From contig JBBSBE010000002.1 in assembly GCA_038251625.1 (NCBI GenBank), positions 1-64,000 of the forward strand: 64,000 nt of DNA, read 5' to 3'. The notes under the pieces are model-generated. The model saw nothing but the letters and a program-made list of their open reading frames with translations. It was not told where the DNA came from and did no database searches. The stretch is from JBBQXK01 sp038251625. Lineage in GTDB: Bacteria; Pseudomonadota; Alphaproteobacteria; Rhodobacterales; Rhodobacteraceae. The position numbers and the translations under genes were made by a program. This document shows positions 16,267 to 25,603 of the stretch, in pieces. The stretch's first letter is position 1; each line of letters begins with the position of its first letter.

Positions 16267-17259
16267 ATGCATCCGGCAATTCTGGCCTTGTTTACCATCG
16301 TCATCGGCGTCGGCGGCTGCATCGCCTATTACTACCTGTCCAACCAGTTTCTGGACAAGGTTCTGTTCCCCGCCAAGGGGCCGAACGCGGGCACCAACAT
16401 CAACCGCGCCAACATGATCCGCCCCTGGCTTTTTCTCTTTCCCGCGATCGCGGCGCTGGGGCTCTATCTTGCCTATCCCGTGGTCGCGACAGCCTGGCTG
16501 TCGCTGAACCGCAACGGCGAATTCGTGGGCTTTGCCAACTACGCGCAGATGGCGAGCGAGGGCAAATTCTGGGAATCTATGCGCAACAACATGCTGTGGC
16601 TGATCGTCGTGCCCGCCCTCTCCACCGCGTTCGGCCTGCTGGCCGCGCAACTGACCGACCGGATCTGGTGGGGCAACATCGCGAAATCGCTGATCTTCAT
16701 GCCGATGGCCATTTCTTTCGTCGGCGCTTCGGTCATCTGGAAACTGATCTACGATGCGCGCCCTGCCGAACAGGACCAGATCGGTATCCTGAACGCGATA
16801 TACCTCTGGTTCGGCGGCAGCGAGCCCCAGCAATGGCTGACGATCCCGCTGTGGAACAACTTCTTTCTGATGATCGTGCTGGTCTGGATCCAGGCCGGTT
16901 TTGCCATGGTGATCCTGTCCGCCGCCCTGCGCGGAATCCCCGAGGAAACCATCGAGGCCGCGATCATCGACGGTGCCAACCCCTTCCAGATCTTCTTCAA
17001 GATCAAGGTGCCGCAGATCATGGGCACAATTGTCGTGGTCTGGACCACGATCACCATCACCGTGCTCAAGGTCTTTGACATCGTGCTGGCCATGACAAAC
17101 GGGCAGTGGGAAACGCAGGTTCTGGCCAACTACATGTACGACAAGTTCTTCCGCGCGTTCGACGTGGGTGTCGGATCGGCGGCGGCGATGGTGATCATGC
17201 TTCTGGTGACACCGATCCTCGTGTGGAACGTCTACAACGTCCGCAAGGAGATGCGCTGA
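16267..17259 (+). CDS. aglF: Alpha-glucoside ABC transporter permease AglF
   Basis: A 330-residue inner-membrane permease of the MalF type, with about seven to eight hydrophobic segments. It begins with an N-terminal helix (ILALFTIVIGVGGCIAYYYL), then the core with the EAA loop (IDGANPFQIFFKIKVPQI) that contacts the AglK ATPase. ATG 16267 follows GGGGAGGAACGG; the open frame further upstream overlaps the aglE end and hairpin and is not used. It pairs with AglG to form the membrane channel. Confidence 0.92.
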   Translation: MHPAILALFTIVIGVGGCIAYYYLSNQFLDKVLFPAKGPNAGTNINRANMIRPWLFLFPAIAALGLYLAYPVVATAWLSLNRNGEFVGFANYAQMASEGKFWESMRNNMLWLIVVPALSTAFGLLAAQLTDRIWWGNIAKSLIFMPMAISFVGASVIWKLIYDARPAEQDQIGILNAIYLWFGGSEPQQWLTIPLWNNFFLMIVLVWIQAGFAMVILSAALRGIPEETIEAAIIDGANPFQIFFKIKVPQIMGTIVVVWTTITITVLKVFDIVLAMTNGQWETQVLANYMYDKFFRAFDVGVGSAAAMVIMLLVTPILVWNVYNVRKEMR

Positions 17260-17288
17260 TATGGCCCGCGACCGGAGGGGAGCACATC

Positions 17289-18428
17289 ATGGATAACATC
17301 GTCGGCAAGAAATCAGGCCTTACGTGGGCTGTGCATATTTCCGTCATCATCCTTGTTACGCTGTGGGTGATGCCCACCTTCGGGCTTCTTGTGTCGTCTT
17401 TCCGCACCGGTGACCAGATTTCCACCTCGGGCTGGTGGCGGGCGCTCACCACGCAGGAAAGCCAGCAACCCGCGATCCGGATCGAGGGCGAAGAAGTGCA
17501 GAAAGACGGCGCCTTCGTCATCGAGGGGCAGCTTTTCGGCAACGCCGCGACCGAGGTCAGCAAGTGGGGCACAAGTTCACGCGAACCAAACGCCTTCCAG
17601 GCTGGGCAGACGGCGGATCTTGGCGACGGCCAAACGCTGGTGGTGAATGTGGATGGCAGTTTCAGCCTGTCCTCCCCGACGTCTATGGCCGATGTGCGCA
17701 ACCCACGCGTCTTCACCACAGCCGCCACGCCGCCTGAATTCACCGTGCAGAACTACAACACGGTGCTGTTCAACCCTGCGGCCGGTCAAAGCGTCGGGCG
17801 GGCGTTCCTGAATACGCTGACGGTGGCGATCCCGGCCACGATCATCCCGATCCTTGTTGCCGCATTCGCGGCTTTTGCGTTGGCGTGGATGGATTTTCCG
17901 GGTCGGGCGCTCTTGGTCGCCGCCGTCGTGGGCCTTCTGGTCGTGCCGTTGCAACTGGCGCTGATACCGCTTTTGCAGTTCCACAACGCCATCGGTATCG
18001 GCAAGGGATACCTTGGCATCTGGCTGGCGCACACCGGCTTTGGCTTGCCGCTCGCGATCTACCTTTTGCGCAACTATATGGTCGGATTGCCACGGGATAT
18101 CATCGAGAATGCGCGCGTCGACGGCGCCACCGATTTCCAGATCTTCACCAAGATCATCCTGCCCCTCAGCTTTCCCGCGCTCGCCTCTTTCGCCATCTTC
18201 CAGTTTCTCTGGACATGGAACGACCTTCTGGTAGCGTTGGTTTTCCTTGGCACGGGCGACGATCAGCTTGTGCTGACCGGCAGCCTTGTGAACCTGCTGG
18301 GAAGCCGTGGCGGCGACTGGGAAATCCTTGCGACATCGGCCTTCGTCTCCATTGCCGTGCCGCTGCTGGTGTTCTTCTCGATGCAGCGGTTCCTTGTGCG
18401 GGGCCTTCTGGCAGGGTCGGTGAAGTGA
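17289..18428 (+). CDS. aglG: Alpha-glucoside ABC transporter permease AglG
   Basis: A 379-residue MalG-type permease. After a first membrane helix (about residues 12-34) comes an unusually long periplasmic loop of about 110 residues (about 40-150), a known trait of the AglG branch. Then come the remaining helices and the EAA loop VDGATDFQIFTKIILPL. The start ATG 17289 has GGAGGGGAG upstream. Its TGA stop shares one base with the aglA start codon, so the two are translationally coupled. Confidence 0.92.
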   Translation: MDNIVGKKSGLTWAVHISVIILVTLWVMPTFGLLVSSFRTGDQISTSGWWRALTTQESQQPAIRIEGEEVQKDGAFVIEGQLFGNAATEVSKWGTSSREPNAFQAGQTADLGDGQTLVVNVDGSFSLSSPTSMADVRNPRVFTTAATPPEFTVQNYNTVLFNPAAGQSVGRAFLNTLTVAIPATIIPILVAAFAAFALAWMDFPGRALLVAAVVGLLVVPLQLALIPLLQFHNAIGIGKGYLGIWLAHTGFGLPLAIYLLRNYMVGLPRDIIENARVDGATDFQIFTKIILPLSFPALASFAIFQFLWTWNDLLVALVFLGTGDDQLVLTGSLVNLLGSRGGDWEILATSAFVSIAVPLLVFFSMQRFLVRGLLAGSVK

Positions 18429-20071
18429 TGGCCGAGATGGGGCAGGTGCAGGGCAGCGTGCTGGCCGCCGATCCGGATTGGTGGCGCGGCACGGTGATCT
18501 ATCAGATCTACCCGCGCAGCTTCCAGGATTCGAACGGCGACGGGATCGGCGATCTGGCGGGCATCGTGGATCGGCTGCCACATATTGCCAGCCTTGGCGC
18601 CGATGCGATCTGGATCAGCCCGTTCTTCACCTCGCCCATGAAAGACTTCGGCTACGACGTCAGCGATTATTGCGACGTCGATCCGATGTTTGGCACGCTT
18701 TCGGATTTCGATGCTGTCGTCACCCGTGCCCATACGCTTGGCCTGCGGGTCATGATCGACCTTGTGCTCAGCCATACCTCCGAGGCGCATCCCTGGTTTC
18801 GGGAAAGTCGAGCGGCACGGATGGGCGAGAAGGCCGATTGGTACGTCTGGGCCGATCCCAAGCCGGACGGCACCCCCCCCAACAATTGGCCGTCGGTCTT
18901 TGGCGGGTCCGCGTGGCAATGGGACGGGCGGCGGGAGCAGTATTACCTTCACAACTTCCTGACCTCGCAACCCGACCTCAACCTGCATCACGTGCCGGTG
19001 CAGGACGCGCTGTTGGAAGTCGTGCGCTTCTGGCTGGAGCGTGGGGTCGATGGCTTCCGCCTTGATACGATCAACTTCTATTTCGCCGACAAGTATCTGC
19101 GCGACAACCCGTCCCTGCCGCCCGAATTGCGCAACAATTCCATCGCCCCCTCGGTGAATCCCTATAATCACCAGCTTCATCTTTTCTCGAAGAACCAGCC
19201 GGAAAACCTTGAATTCCTGCGCAGATTCCGCGCCGTTCTCGATCCCTACGGTGCGGCCGCCGTGGGCGAGGTCGGCGATGCGCAGCGCGGCCTCGAGATC
19301 ATGGCCGAATATACATCGGGGGGGGACAAGGTGCAGATGTGCTATCCCTTCGAGATGCTGCAACCCCGCCGTCTGACCGCAGAACTGCTGGCAGAGGTGT
19401 TCGCCCGGATGACGGCAGCCGCACCGGGGGCCTGGCCATGCTGGTCCTATTCCAACCACGATACCGTACGCCACATCACCCGCTGGGGCCTGACGCCCGA
19501 GGCGGCAGGTGCCTATACCGCACTTCTGGTCTGTCTGCGTGGCTCGATCTGCCTTTATCAGGGTGAGGAATTGGGCCTGCCCGAAGCCGATATTTCCTTT
19601 GAGGACCTGCAAGACCCCTATGGCATCCAGTTCTGGCCCGAGTTCAAGGGCCGCGACGGCGCGCGGACGCCCATGGTGTGGCAAACCGACAATTCCTCTG
19701 GTGGTTTCAGCGCGGGCAAACCCTGGCTGCCGGTCACGGCGCCGCATCTGCCCCTGTCAGTGGCGGCGCAAGAGGGCGATCCGTCTTCGCTTTTGTCGCA
19801 TTACCGGGCAGCACTGGCCTTTCGCCGCGCGCATCCCGTTCTGCGCGAGGGTGACATGAGCCTGCCCGAGGCGCGGGGTGACTTGGCCACGTTCCTGCGC
19901 AGCGGGGACGAAACGATTTTCTGCGCCTTCAATCTGGGTCAGGGCTCGGTAAGTCTTGATCTGCCGGAGGGCAAATGGGCGCCGCTGGGCGCCGGTATGG
20001 GCGCGCAGGCAGTGGAGGCTGTCGGCGCGCGGCTCGGGCCGTGGGAATACAGCCTGATGCGCAAGGAATAG
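18428..20071 (+). CDS. aglA: GH13 alpha-glucosidase
   Basis: A 547-residue alpha-amylase-family enzyme close to oligo-1,6-glucosidase/alpha-glucosidase. Visible are VIYQIYPRSFQDSNGDGIGD at the start of the barrel, nucleophile Asp213 in GFRLDTINF, acid/base Glu281 in AVGEVGD, and the transition-state Asp345 in YSNHD. There is no signal peptide, so it hydrolyses imported maltose-like sugars or sucrose in the cytosol. It starts inside the aglG stop codon, and aglK follows after 13 bases. The product glucose would go to Glk. Confidence 0.94.
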   Translation: MAEMGQVQGSVLAADPDWWRGTVIYQIYPRSFQDSNGDGIGDLAGIVDRLPHIASLGADAIWISPFFTSPMKDFGYDVSDYCDVDPMFGTLSDFDAVVTRAHTLGLRVMIDLVLSHTSEAHPWFRESRAARMGEKADWYVWADPKPDGTPPNNWPSVFGGSAWQWDGRREQYYLHNFLTSQPDLNLHHVPVQDALLEVVRFWLERGVDGFRLDTINFYFADKYLRDNPSLPPELRNNSIAPSVNPYNHQLHLFSKNQPENLEFLRRFRAVLDPYGAAAVGEVGDAQRGLEIMAEYTSGGDKVQMCYPFEMLQPRRLTAELLAEVFARMTAAAPGAWPCWSYSNHDTVRHITRWGLTPEAAGAYTALLVCLRGSICLYQGEELGLPEADISFEDLQDPYGIQFWPEFKGRDGARTPMVWQTDNSSGGFSAGKPWLPVTAPHLPLSVAAQEGDPSSLLSHYRAALAFRRAHPVLREGDMSLPEARGDLATFLRSGDETIFCAFNLGQGSVSLDLPEGKWAPLGAGMGAQAVEAVGARLGPWEYSLMRKE

Positions 20072-20084
20072 GGGGAGGGACACG

Positions 20085-21170
<1,086 letters not shown>

Positions 21171-21235
21171 GAACACGACCCCGCCCTATGTGTCGTGTCC
21201 GGTTGGAATCTGATCAAATCCGCATGCGGCGGCTG

Positions 21236-21352
21236 TCAGACAAGTGCCAGCGCGCAAACATAAAGCACCGCCAGCAGCGTTGCCGCCAATGTCGGTACCC
21301 AAAGGGTAAACCGGGGTGTGGGTGCGGTTTTCGCGGTCAGGTGGTGGCGCAT
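21236..21352 (-). CDS. Small single-pass membrane peptide, 38 aa (candidate)
   Basis: A 38-codon frame on the minus strand. The first 14 residues are polar and basic (MRHHLTAKTAPTPR), followed by one uninterrupted hydrophobic segment (FTLWVPTLAATLLAVLYVCA and on to the end). That is a classic small membrane protein layout. It fills the gap between aglK and the FemAB-like gene, divergent from the latter. No convincing ribosome site is seen, which lowers confidence. I do not recognise a family. Confidence 0.42.
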   Translation of the reverse strand: MRHHLTAKTAPTPRFTLWVPTLAATLLAVLYVCALALV

Positions 21353-21397
21353 GGGGCTATTAAGCCCGCGTTAGGTTTCGCATGCGTTAACGGGCGC

Positions 21398-22231
21398 ATG
21401 CAGATCCTTTGGAACACGCTCGATCAATCGGAATGGACGCCGCGTGCGGGCTCGGCGCTGCAACAAAGCTGGCGCTATGGCGAGGTGGCGGCGGGCATGG
21501 GTGCGCGCGTGGCGCGGGCGCTGGTGCTGGATGCAGGGCGCGAGGTTGCGGTGGCACAGGTGCTGTCGCGTCGGGGGATGCGGCTATGCTCTCGCGGCCC
21601 GGTGTGGCTGGCAAAGACAGACCAGCGGGCGGCGCTGCGGCGTCTGGGGCCCGTCCTGGCCACACCCGAAGGCACGGTCGCAGGCTTTGGCATCCTGCCA
21701 CTGATTACCCCCCGCCATCACGCGATCTGGGACTTGCGGCCAGACCTTGCGACCCTTCGCGCAGGGATGGACCCGAAATGGCGGGGGCGGCTTACCGGCG
21801 CAGAAAGGGGCGGGATCGTCATCGCAGACGACCCCGAGGCTTTGGACCCGCTTATTGCAGCCGAGGCTTTTCAACGGCGCGCCCGGGGCTATCGCACCTT
21901 GCCCGGCAGCTTTTCCCGCGTCTGGCCTGCGAAAGAAGCAATGGTGCTGTCCTGGGCCCCGGCGGGGCACATGGAGGCGGCGGCCATGTTCCTGATCCAT
22001 GGCACGGGGGCCAGCTACCACCTCTCTTGGGCGTCGGATGCCGCACGGGCCGCACGGGCGCATTGGGGCATCCTATGGGCGGCCGTACAGCGTCTGCGCG
22101 CGCGGGGGGTCGTAGCGCTGGACCTTGGCGACGTCGATACCGAAGGCGCCTTGGGGCTTGCCCGGTTCAAACTTGGCACCGGGGCGGCGCTGCAGCGGCT
22201 TGGCTCAACCTGCCTTGTCCTGCCGGGCTGA
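21398..22231 (+). CDS. FemAB/GNAT-like acyltransferase, unknown substrate
   Basis: A 277-residue protein. The C-terminal half looks like the FemAB/GNAT acyl-transfer fold (GASYHLSWASDAARAARAHW then AVQRLRARGVVALDLGDVD and LARFKLGTGA). In this fold a helix after the acyl-binding strand is followed by the GDVDTEG and FK..G segment. Such proteins add amino acids or acyl groups to peptides or cell-envelope compounds. The frame is open from 21188, but homology and ATG 21398 start at MQILWNTLDQSEW. The 3' end overlaps the convergent agmatinase gene by 27 bases. The specific role is unknown. Confidence 0.72.
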   Translation: MQILWNTLDQSEWTPRAGSALQQSWRYGEVAAGMGARVARALVLDAGREVAVAQVLSRRGMRLCSRGPVWLAKTDQRAALRRLGPVLATPEGTVAGFGILPLITPRHHAIWDLRPDLATLRAGMDPKWRGRLTGAERGGIVIADDPEALDPLIAAEAFQRRARGYRTLPGSFSRVWPAKEAMVLSWAPAGHMEAAAMFLIHGTGASYHLSWASDAARAARAHWGILWAAVQRLRARGVVALDLGDVDTEGALGLARFKLGTGAALQRLGSTCLVLPG

Positions 22232-23176
22232 GCGGGCGTGGAAGACGAAGCCCAACAGATTCAGCAGCACCTGCGCCCCAAGGATCGCCGTTGATCCCGT
22301 GGGGTCATAGTCCGGCGCCACCTCTACAAGGTCGATCCCCACAACCTCATGCGCGCGGACGGCGCCTTGCAGGATTTCCAGCACTTCGTAGTACAGAAAC
22401 CCACCGTGGCTGGGAGTGCCGGTTCCCGGCGCGATCGAGGGGCAGAACCCGTCGATATCGATCGTGATGTAAAGCCGCGCGTCCTTTGGGATCCGTGCAA
22501 GCACCGCCTCCACCCCCAGTTTGCGCACCTGCCGCACCGACAGGATATCATCGCCCATCGCGCGCGCGGCCTGGTACCCCTCATGGGTGGTGGACGATAC
22601 GTTGCGAATGCCAAGGGCCGTGATGCCCGTCACGTGATCCTGCTCTGCCGCCCGCCGCATCGGATTGCCATGCCCGTGGCGCACGCCGTGCCGCACATCA
22701 ACGAAATCAAGATGCGCGTCGATCTGCAGGATGTGGATCGGCCCGTGATCGGCAAAAGCACGGATGCAGGGAATATTCACCGAATGATCACCACCGATCA
22801 CAACCGGCAACGCGCCCGCATCAAGGATCGCGCGCACGCCCGTTTCGATATTCGCGTGGCTTTGTTCGGTGTCTGTATGCACGATGTCCGCGTCACCGAT
22901 ATCCACGATCCGCACATCGGACCCGAGGTAGGTGGCATCATCCTCGTGATCGTACGCGCCCGCATGGCCAAAGCTGAAAAGGGTCGAGGCTTCGCGCACC
23001 GCCCGCGGCCCGAACCGCGCCCCCGCCCGGAACTGGGTACCGAAATCGAAGGGCGCGCCAAGGATCGCCGCATCCGCCTCGATCTTCCCCCAATCTTCCA
23101 CATAGGGCCGCTTGCCGAACGTCGCGATGCCCACAAAGGGCAGATTCAGACGGCCAGTCTCATAGGCGTGGGCCAT
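22205..23176 (-). CDS. speB: Agmatinase/ureohydrolase-family enzyme
   Basis: A 323-residue arginase-superfamily enzyme. Metal-binding motifs are present: GGDHSVNIPCIRA, IDAHLDF and TIDIDGFCPSIAPGTG. Typical members bind two Mn ions and split urea from agmatine to give putrescine. The third motif reads DIDGFCP instead of the usual DxDxxDP, so one family Asp is replaced (Phe-Cys at that place). This occurs in some guanidino-acid hydrolases, so guanidinobutyrase or a related activity is also possible. It is divergent from the PhyH gene with a 62-base shared promoter gap. Confidence 0.85.
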   Translation of the reverse strand: MAHAYETGRLNLPFVGIATFGKRPYVEDWGKIEADAAILGAPFDFGTQFRAGARFGPRAVREASTLFSFGHAGAYDHEDDATYLGSDVRIVDIGDADIVHTDTEQSHANIETGVRAILDAGALPVVIGGDHSVNIPCIRAFADHGPIHILQIDAHLDFVDVRHGVRHGHGNPMRRAAEQDHVTGITALGIRNVSSTTHEGYQAARAMGDDILSVRQVRKLGVEAVLARIPKDARLYITIDIDGFCPSIAPGTGTPSHGGFLYYEVLEILQGAVRAHEVVGIDLVEVAPDYDPTGSTAILGAQVLLNLLGFVFHARSARQDKAG

Positions 23177-23238
23177 GGCATCCTCGCTGCTTTCGGGGCA
23201 CTCTGGCTGCGCGCGCGGGCAACGGCAAGGGGGCGGCG

Positions 23239-24015
23239 ATGGACGATCTGGCGGCAGACTATGCCCGGGACGGGGCGGTCTTGATCAAGGGCCTCTGGGC
23301 CGACTGGGTAGAGGTGCTGCGCGATGGCGTCGCGCGCAACATGGCCGAACCCGGGCCCTATGCCGCCGAGAACCTCAAGCCCGGCGAGGGCGGTCGCTTC
23401 TTTGACGACTATTGCAACTGGCAGCGCATCCCGGAATTTGCCCGCGTGATCCGCGAAAGCCGCGTCGCCGAGGTTGCAGCGGCCCTGATGGGCAGTAAGC
23501 GGGTGCAGCTTTTCCACGATCACGTGCTGGTCAAGGAACCGGGGACCGCAAGGCCCACGCCCTGGCACTCGGACGGGCCTTACTACTTTGTGGAAGGGCG
23601 GCAGGTGGTCAGCTTCTGGTCCCCGCTCGATCCCGTGCGCGAGGCAAGCCTGCGGCTCGTCGCCGGGTCGCATCTCTGGCCGCGTGACGTCCTGCCCACG
23701 CGGTGGTTGGCCGAGACGAGCTTCTACCCGGACCCAGAGGCCTACATGCCCGTCCCCGACCCGGATGCCGAGGGCATGCGCGTGCTCGAATGGGCGATGG
23801 AACCGGGGGATGCCGTGGCCTTCCACTACCGCACCCTTCACGGCGCGCGCGGCAACATGGCCGGAACGCGGCGACGCGCCTTCAGCCTGCGGCTGGTGGG
23901 CGAGGATGCGCGATACGTGGAACGCCCGGGACGCACGTCACCCCCCTATCCAGGGCACGACATGGTGCCGGGGCAGCGATTGCGCGAGGATTGGTTCCCG
24001 GTGCTGCGGGGGTAG
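23239..24015 (+). CDS. Phytanoyl-CoA dioxygenase (PhyH) family oxygenase
   Basis: A 258-residue Fe(II)/2-oxoglutarate oxygenase. The iron triad appears as TPWHSDGPYYF (His and Asp) and FHYRTLHGARGN (distal His). The 2-oxoglutarate-binding Arg is in RRRAFSLRLVG. These cytosolic enzymes hydroxylate small molecules or lipids; the substrate here is unknown. It lies next to the ureohydrolase gene in divergent orientation, so a shared guanidino or amino acid pathway is conceivable but not shown. Confidence 0.88.
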   Translation: MDDLAADYARDGAVLIKGLWADWVEVLRDGVARNMAEPGPYAAENLKPGEGGRFFDDYCNWQRIPEFARVIRESRVAEVAAALMGSKRVQLFHDHVLVKEPGTARPTPWHSDGPYYFVEGRQVVSFWSPLDPVREASLRLVAGSHLWPRDVLPTRWLAETSFYPDPEAYMPVPDPDAEGMRVLEWAMEPGDAVAFHYRTLHGARGNMAGTRRRAFSLRLVGEDARYVERPGRTSPPYPGHDMVPGQRLREDWFPVLRG

Positions 24016-24130
24016 CTTGGCTCCCGCGCCGGTGCCGCCGTTCGGTGGGGCGGTGCCGCGTCTCCCGGTCTTGGGTGAAAATGCGAAGACCCGCGTGGCC
24101 GACCGACCGCCAAGTGAAAGGCGGACGGTG

Positions 24131-24660
24131 TGCGGTGGCAGGCGGGCGGGTATTGCGGCCATATCCGGGGTATGGGTCGGCGCGGCGGTGCATCTCATCT
24201 TTGCTGCAGTGGGGCTGTCGGCGATCCTAGCCTCCTTCGCGACCGCGTTCACGGCCGTGAAATGGATTGGCGCTGCCAGTCTGACCTAGCGCGGAGTGTC
24301 ACGCCCTGCGACGGGATGGCAGTTTCTTCGTGGCCGATCAGCCAGCCCGGCAGTCCTCCGTCGTGAAGGTCTTGCGGCAGGGCATATTCGTTTCGCTGCT
24401 CAATTCGAAAGTGGCCGTCTTCTTCCGTGACTTCCTGCCGCAGATCGTTGTCGACGGCGCTGGCCTGATCTCGGCGCAACTGGCTCTGCATGGTTTCCTG
24501 ATCAATGTCGTCGCCGCGTCCAGCGAGCCGCCGCTGCTTCCGCCGGGGGAGAAACGGACCCAAGGGTTGCGCAAGCACCCCCAACCTCGGTCACTGGATG
24601 GACCGCAGGCTTCGCACAGTCTTCATCCGGCTGCGCATCCGGCTTGCCTTGCAGGAAAGG
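24131..24660 (+). pseudogene. LysE-family amino acid exporter, decayed
   Basis: Remnant of a LysE/RhtB-type exporter spread over all three plus-strand frames. Segment 1 (about 24131-24286) encodes AAISGVWVGAAVHLIFAAVG and then AFTAVKWIGAASL before a stop. Segment 2 (about 24290-24570) encodes ALRRDGSF then VVKVLRQGIFVSLLNSKVAV and FFRDFLPQIV. Segment 3 (about 24575-24660) encodes NLGHWMDRRLRTVFIRLRIR and LALQER. At least two frameshifts and loss of the first 35-40 residues (the first membrane helix) show it is not functional. The normal stop is also missing. Base composition is like the surroundings, so it looks like an old gene lost in place. Confidence 0.8.
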
Positions 24661-24712
24661 TGGTCTGCCGCAGGCGGGGCGTTCCTTCCGATGCTGCCAT
24701 GCGACGTCTTTC

Positions 24713-24730
24713 CCGGGCAGCAACGCCCGG
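24713..24730 (-). terminator. Possible terminator after the glutamine amidotransferase gene
   Basis: A 6-bp GC stem (CCGGGC / GCCCGG) with a 6-base loop lies 3 bases after the stop on the minus strand. It is followed by GAAAGACG rather than a T run, so strength is uncertain. Confidence 0.35.
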
Positions 24731-24733
24731 TGC

Positions 24734-25438
24734 TTACCCAGCGATCTGCGCCACAAACGCCCGCGCGATTGCCAGACCCGCCGCATCCGCCACTGCCCCC
24801 TCGGCCGCCGCTCGCGCAGGCAGGGACGCGGCAAATCCCGGTTCCTGCCGCTCCACCAGATCAGGAAAACGGCGCGACCAATCTGCCACCACGGCGCGGC
24901 TGGCCTCGAAGTGGAACTGGGTGCCCCAGGTGGCGCGGGCAATGCGGAAGGATTGTGACGGCGCGGCGGAAGTGGCGGCAAGATGGACCGCGCCATCGGG
25001 CAGGGTGAACGTGTCGCTGTGCCACTGGAAGATCGGAAAAGCGTCGCCCTGCGCGCCAAGCATAGGGTCCGTGCGGCCAGCCGTCGTCAGCCGTACCTCG
25101 TGCCAGCCGAACTCGGGCGCGGCACCAATGAGGTTCTGCGCGCCGAAGCCCCGCGCCAGCACCTGCGCGCCAAGGCAAATTCCCAGAACGGCCCGATCCG
25201 CCTCTGAAAACCCCCGCATGAGTGCCGCAAGGCGCGGCAGGTAGGGATGCGTCGCATCGGCCAGCGCCGATTGCTCGCCACCAAACACGATCAGGGCGTC
25301 GTAGCCCTGAGGGCCCTCGGGCAAGGGCTGGCCTGCAAAGGGCTTGAACTGGTCGATCACGGCCGCCGCCTCGTGCAGTGCCACGCCCACCAGACCGTGA
25401 TGTGTCACGGCGGTATTCTCGACAATGGCCACGCGCAT
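24734..25438 (-). CDS. Stand-alone class I glutamine amidotransferase-like protein
   Basis: A 234-residue GATase1 domain protein of the GMP synthase-like group. It carries the nucleophile Cys in GICLGAQVLA and the His-x-Glu pair in TQFHFEAS. FGWHEVRLT and FQWHSDTFTLP are typical of this subgroup, often annotated as GMP synthase glutamine amidotransferase-like proteins or gamma-glutamyl hydrolases. ATG 25438 is preferred to GTG 25444. It is divergent from guaB, a purine gene, but lacks the ATP-pyrophosphatase domain of GuaA, so it is not GMP synthase itself. The substrate is unknown. Confidence 0.85.
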   Translation of the reverse strand: MRVAIVENTAVTHHGLVGVALHEAAAVIDQFKPFAGQPLPEGPQGYDALIVFGGEQSALADATHPYLPRLAALMRGFSEADRAVLGICLGAQVLARGFGAQNLIGAAPEFGWHEVRLTTAGRTDPMLGAQGDAFPIFQWHSDTFTLPDGAVHLAATSAAPSQSFRIARATWGTQFHFEASRAVVADWSRRFPDLVERQEPGFAASLPARAAAEGAVADAAGLAIARAFVAQIAG

Positions 25439-25499
25439 CGGCACCCCCCAATTTTTCTAACTGTTGCAGCACGCCGCGCATGCGGACGCAAGCGTGCGG

Positions 25500-25523
25500 G
25501 TAGCGTGGGTGCACCCACGCTAC
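25500..25523. repeat. 24-bp palindromic repeat, copy 2
   Basis: Perfect palindrome: GTAGCGTGGGTG followed by CACCCACGCTAC. Relative to copy 3, a G-to-C change in the left arm is matched by the complementary C-to-G change in the right arm, keeping the palindrome intact. It lies between the divergent amidotransferase gene and guaB. Confidence 0.88.
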
Positions 25524-25603
25524 ATATGCCGCCGCCCCCTTGCCTTTCCCGCCGCCGCATGAAACAGCAAACCGCCAAACGACGATCCCCGATGGAGGCT
25601 CCC

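Noticed and set aside
17885..18427. N-terminal extension of the aglA frame
   Set aside because: It overlaps aglG in another frame. Homology to GH13 starts at ATG 18428, which shares a base with the aglG stop.
21360..21374. CtrA-like sequence TTAA-N7-TTAG before the FemAB-like gene
   Set aside because: One mismatch in the second half-site; kept only as a comment because the full consensus is not met.
24505..25008. 167-codon plus-strand frame across the amidotransferase gene
   Set aside because: Its first part is the last LysE pseudogene segment; the rest is antisense to the amidotransferase gene and lacks a ribosome site.
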